A DNA stretch of 8,592 nt from assembly GCF_002811955.1 (NCBI RefSeq), contig NZ_NPEF01000169.1, positions 1-8,592 on the forward strand. The letters run 5' to 3'. The notes beneath the pieces were generated by a model, which saw nothing but the letters and a program-made list of their open reading frames with translations, did no database searches and was not told the DNA's origin. The translations under genes and the position numbers were made by a program. Positions within the stretch are counted from its first letter, which is position 1, and each line of letters opens with the position of its first letter. This document shows positions 6,334 to 8,592 of the stretch, one piece after another. This DNA comes from Leptospira ellisii. Lineage in GTDB: Bacteria; Spirochaetota; Leptospiria; Leptospirales; Leptospiraceae.

Positions 6334-6833
6334 TGATGACTTCCTCGATGAGGGATAAAACTCACCGGAAATCCGGAAATTCCCTTAAAGGCGGAATAAA
6401 GATCCGATTCGATCACAGGGGTCAGCAGAATCCTGAGTTTTCCCGAAGTCAAAAAGGACGAATAGTCGAAATAGGAAAGCGCATAACGTAGAACGGCGGG
6501 TTCGGCTTCCATCCAAACCGCGGTCGTGTTTTTGTATCTTAAACTTTCCTGAATTCCGTAACCGAGTCCCGCTCCGAAAAAAAGGAAAACCCTCTCCTCG
6601 TCCTCTTTTTTGAGTCCGTCCAAAAGACGTTTCGCTTCGACGACGGGATCCATTCTGCTGTGAAGATAAATTCCGCCCGCGACAAGAACGGGAAGACCCG
6701 TTTTCGAAATCCGGACTTCCAGCGAGGTCTGCGCGGTTTCGATCCTTTCCGCAAAACGCGTTTCGCCTCCCGCAATTTCGTCGAGGGTTCGCAGGTTTTT
6801 TTTCAGGACGGATTCGTTGGCGGACGGATTCAT
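6252..6833 (-). CDS. Maf-type protein, N-terminal part (reading frame ends early)
   Basis: A 193-codon ORF equivalent to the N-terminal domain that precedes DUF115 in Maf glycosyltransferases. It contains the Rossmann-like strand and loop [14 protein letters not shown] (82-95), then [15 protein letters not shown] (105-119), and the segment [15 protein letters not shown] (154-168). From about residue 179 the sequence ([15 protein letters not shown]) looks unlike the family and runs to a stop at 6252, while the correct continuation is found in the -1 frame. The ORF therefore seems to be the 5' half of one gene. It starts 18 bp after the ftsI stop with a weak ribosome binding site, which suggests co-transcription and perhaps translational coupling with ftsI. 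An A8 run on the coding strand occupies codons 11-13. Confidence 0.75.
   Translation of the reverse strand: MNPSANESVLKKNLRTLDEIAGGETRFAERIETAQTSLEVRISKTGLPVLVAGGIYLHSRMDPVVEAKRLLDGLKKEDEERVFLFFGAGLGYGIQESLRYKNTTAVWMEAEPAVLRYALSYFDYSSFLTSGKLRILLTPVIESDLYSAFKGISGFPVSFIPHRGSHQWKKEPYEELRFISDATSSIIFPKSPR
6310..6333 (-). other. Frameshift site joining the two halves of the Maf-like gene
   Basis: The upstream frame reads EELRF then loses family-like sequence; the downstream frame resumes with FYFGRNF. The switch is a -1 shift (or one missing base) at the T4 run in CGTTTTATT, where a phenylalanine tRNA on TTT could slip back one base onto TTT with perfect re-pairing. One extra T would give an uninterrupted LRFYFGRNF. 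An A5 run (TGGAAAAAGG, 6325-6329) a few codons earlier is a second possible slip point. The sequence alone cannot distinguish assembly error, true mutation, phase variation or programmed recoding. Confidence 0.65.
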
Positions 6834-6851
6834 AAAAATAGAATATTCCGA

Positions 6852-8592
6852 TTATTTAAAGTATAAATTCAATCGATCGTCGCCGAGTTTGTTTCCGGGA
6901 GCCGGATCCTGCTGATAACAGAACCCGCTGCCGTGGAATTTCACGGGAATCCCCAAAGGAGCGAGAATTTCCAGGGATTCGCGTTTGCTTTTTCCGATCA
7001 GATCTGGAACTTCGCCGGGACTCGATTTGAGGTTTTTTCTTTGGAACCGTTTGAGAGAAACGTCCACCGTCTTTTCGCCTTGTTCTATGATGGGAATGAT
7101 ATTTTCCACGACTTCCTTAAAGACCGGCGCGGCCAAACCTCCCCCCGAGTGCGTTCCTCCCTGCGGTTCGTCGAACAAAATCAGACCGACGATCTTGGGT
7201 TTTTCCGCCGGGAAAAAACCGAGGAAGGAAGCGGACCACAGTCCTTCCACGTATCCTTTTCCGGAAACCGCCTTTTGTCCGGTTCCCGTTTTTCCCGCGA
7301 TCGAATATTCCTGAATGTAGGCGTTTTTTCCGGTTCCCGATTGGACCACTCTCGTCATCGCGCGGATCAATCGATCCGTAGTATAATCGCGGATGCCGAT
7401 CGGAGTTTCCTGCGTTTTAAATTCGTGCAGAATTTCCCCGTAAGAATCGCTCAAATGCGAAACCACCCTCGGAGTCAACATACGCCCTCCGTTGACGACG
7501 GAAGCCGCCGAGGCGACGAGTTGAATCGGCGTGACCGACACGCCTTGACCGATCGCCATAAACATGGAAGTCGCGGGAGTCCATTTTTTCAGCGGAGGAA
7601 AATAACCCACGGATTCGTTCGGAAGAAATCCCGTCTTTTCTCCGAATTGAAACTTCTTCATATAATCGTAAAGCAGCGATTCCGGAATCCTTTGTGTCGC
7701 CTTGATGATTCCTACGTTGCAGGAATATTGAAGGATCTCCTCCAGATTGAGATGACCGTGCGCTTCCGTACATTTGATTCTGGTTTTTCCGAGTTCGACA
7801 TAACCGGGACAATGGAATTTTTCGTCGGAACGTATTAAGTTTTCGTTATATAAAATGGAGGCCAGAAATATCTTCATCGTGGAACCGGGTTCGTACACGT
7901 GACGGATCACCCAGTTCGTGTGCGAATCCTCGCCCGACTCGTTGTATTGATTCGGATCGAAGGCGGGAAACGAGGCCGACGCTAGGATTTTTCCGGTGTT
8001 GATTTCCATCAAAATCCCGATCGCCTTTTTGGATCCGGTTTCCTCGAATCGTTTTCCCAAAGCCTTCTCGAGTTTGTATTGGATAAGACCGTCGATCGTA
8101 AGGTGAAGATTGCTTCCCCGGGAGGAATCCGATTCGGTGGAAGTCATCAATTCCTGATTGTACTGAACCTCGAGTCCGGAAAGGGCCCGATCGTCGTCCA
8201 TTCCCGTAAAACCCACAAGACTGGAGGCAAGGGTTCCGTGCGGGTAAACTCGTTTGTATTCCCTTTCCCTTCTTACTCCGGGAAGGGAAAGATCCATGAT
8301 TTTGTTTCCGAGCGCTTCGTCGATTTCGCGTTTGAGAAGAAAGTAGCGGCTTTTTTCCCGGATCATCGCTTCGATTTTATCGGGAGACATTTCGAGATAC
8401 GGAGCGAGTTGAACGGCGGTAAAATTCGGGTCGTAGATATTGGCGGGATAAATTCCGATCGTGGCGGAATCCACGGTCATCGCGAGTTCGATTCCCCGGC
8501 GGTCGTAAATCGCCCCTCGCATGATTCGGTCCCCGGTTTTGAGAACCGTTTCCCGTTCGTTCAAAAAAGTAAGAAAAACGACCCGGCCGATC
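6852..8592 (-). CDS. ftsI: FtsI-type class B penicillin-binding protein with PASTA domain (5' end outside the window)
   Basis: Transpeptidase that cross-links septal peptidoglycan in the periplasm, anchored to the inner membrane. The first TTG in frame is at 8564, but the frame stays open to the right edge and the extra residues (GRVVFLTF) look like the end of the membrane anchor, so the true start lies outside. Counting from the codon at 8564: the N-terminal dimerisation region begins with RGAIYDRRG (16-24), the active site is STMK at 228-231 (Ser228 acylated by beta-lactams), SCN at 281-283 and KTG at 425-427, all intact. A C-terminal PASTA module (about 517-562, [16 protein letters not shown]) is typical of FtsI/SpoVD-type enzymes and argues against the elongation enzyme PBP2. 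The gene is followed 18 bp later by the Maf-like gene on the same strand. Position in a dcw-type cluster cannot be judged because the upstream side is missing. Confidence 0.9.
   Translation of the reverse strand, partial: IGRVVFLTFLNERETVLKTGDRIMRGAIYDRRGIELAMTVDSATIGIYPANIYDPNFTAVQLAPYLEMSPDKIEAMIREKSRYFLLKREIDEALGNKIMDLSLPGVRREREYKRVYPHGTLASSLVGFTGMDDDRALSGLEVQYNQELMTSTESDSSRGSNLHLTIDGLIQYKLEKALGKRFEETGSKKAIGILMEINTGKILASASFPAFDPNQYNESGEDSHTNWVIRHVYEPGSTMKIFLASILYNENLIRSDEKFHCPGYVELGKTRIKCTEAHGHLNLEEILQYSCNVGIIKATQRIPESLLYDYMKKFQFGEKTGFLPNESVGYFPPLKKWTPATSMFMAIGQGVSVTPIQLVASAASVVNGGRMLTPRVVSHLSDSYGEILHEFKTQETPIGIRDYTTDRLIRAMTRVVQSGTGKNAYIQEYSIAGKTGTGQKAVSGKGYVEGLWSASFLGFFPAEKPKIVGLILFDEPQGGTHSGGGLAAPVFKEVVENIIPIIEQGEKTVDVSLKRFQRKNLKSSPGEVPDLIGKSKRESLEILAPLGIPVKFHGSGFCYQQDPAPGNKLGDDRLNLYFK

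Noticed and set aside
6933..7838. 301-codon + strand ORF opposite ftsI
   Set aside because: Long only because of codon bias in the opposite strand; it overlaps the SCN and KTG motif regions of a clear penicillin-binding protein and has no recognisable domain.

Overview
The window looks like a chromosomal piece of a spirochaete, most likely a Leptospira species of moderate GC content. The reasons are the style of the secreted proteins (a lipoprotein with a loose spirochaete-type lipobox and a signal-peptide beta-barrel candidate), a small phasin-like protein of the type I recall from leptospires, and a Maf/DUF115 protein directly after a PASTA-containing FtsI-type penicillin-binding protein. 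The assignment rests on protein recognition only; no rRNA, tRNA or other phylogenetic marker is present.

Layout, left to right. (1) 83-514 (+): a small stand-alone SET-domain protein, preceded by an 18-bp perfect palindrome. (2) 521-3372 (-): read in transcription order, a signal-peptide outer-membrane beta-barrel candidate (2563-3372), a glycerophosphodiester phosphodiesterase (1703-2488) and an alpha/beta-hydrolase-fold protein (521-1567). A weak terminator-like hairpin sits between the first two, and a 135-bp gap separates the last two. (3) 3480-3863 (-): a phasin-like helical protein with a strong ribosome binding site, its own terminator and a well-formed promoter covered by two TGC-N3-GCA operator-like sites. 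(4) 3864-4179: a regulatory gap that also holds a possible 22-codon ORF on the + strand. (5) 4180-4884 (+): a lipoprotein of unknown function. (6) 4981-8592 (-): the 3' part of ftsI, which continues beyond the right edge of the window, followed 18 bp later by a Maf-type (DUF115) gene split into two overlapping reading frames.

How the genes relate. ftsI makes septal peptidoglycan. The gene just downstream of it is a Maf-like protein, a family known for putting nonulosonic acids on flagellins, so the right side is an envelope or surface operon. The Maf gene reads as two ORFs that need a -1 shift to become one protein of about 617 residues. This is the clearest anomaly in the window and could be a sequencing indel, a real mutation, phase variation or recoding. 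The second notable signal is the phasin-like promoter: a perfect TTGACA, a 17-bp spacer, a weak -10, and two TTGTGC-N3-GCA sites 23 bp apart over the spacer/-10 and the start point. Their core resembles the TGC-N3-GCA core known for PhaR repressors of phasin genes in proteobacteria. No wholly new system is evident. The remaining genes look like ordinary leptospiral chromosome.
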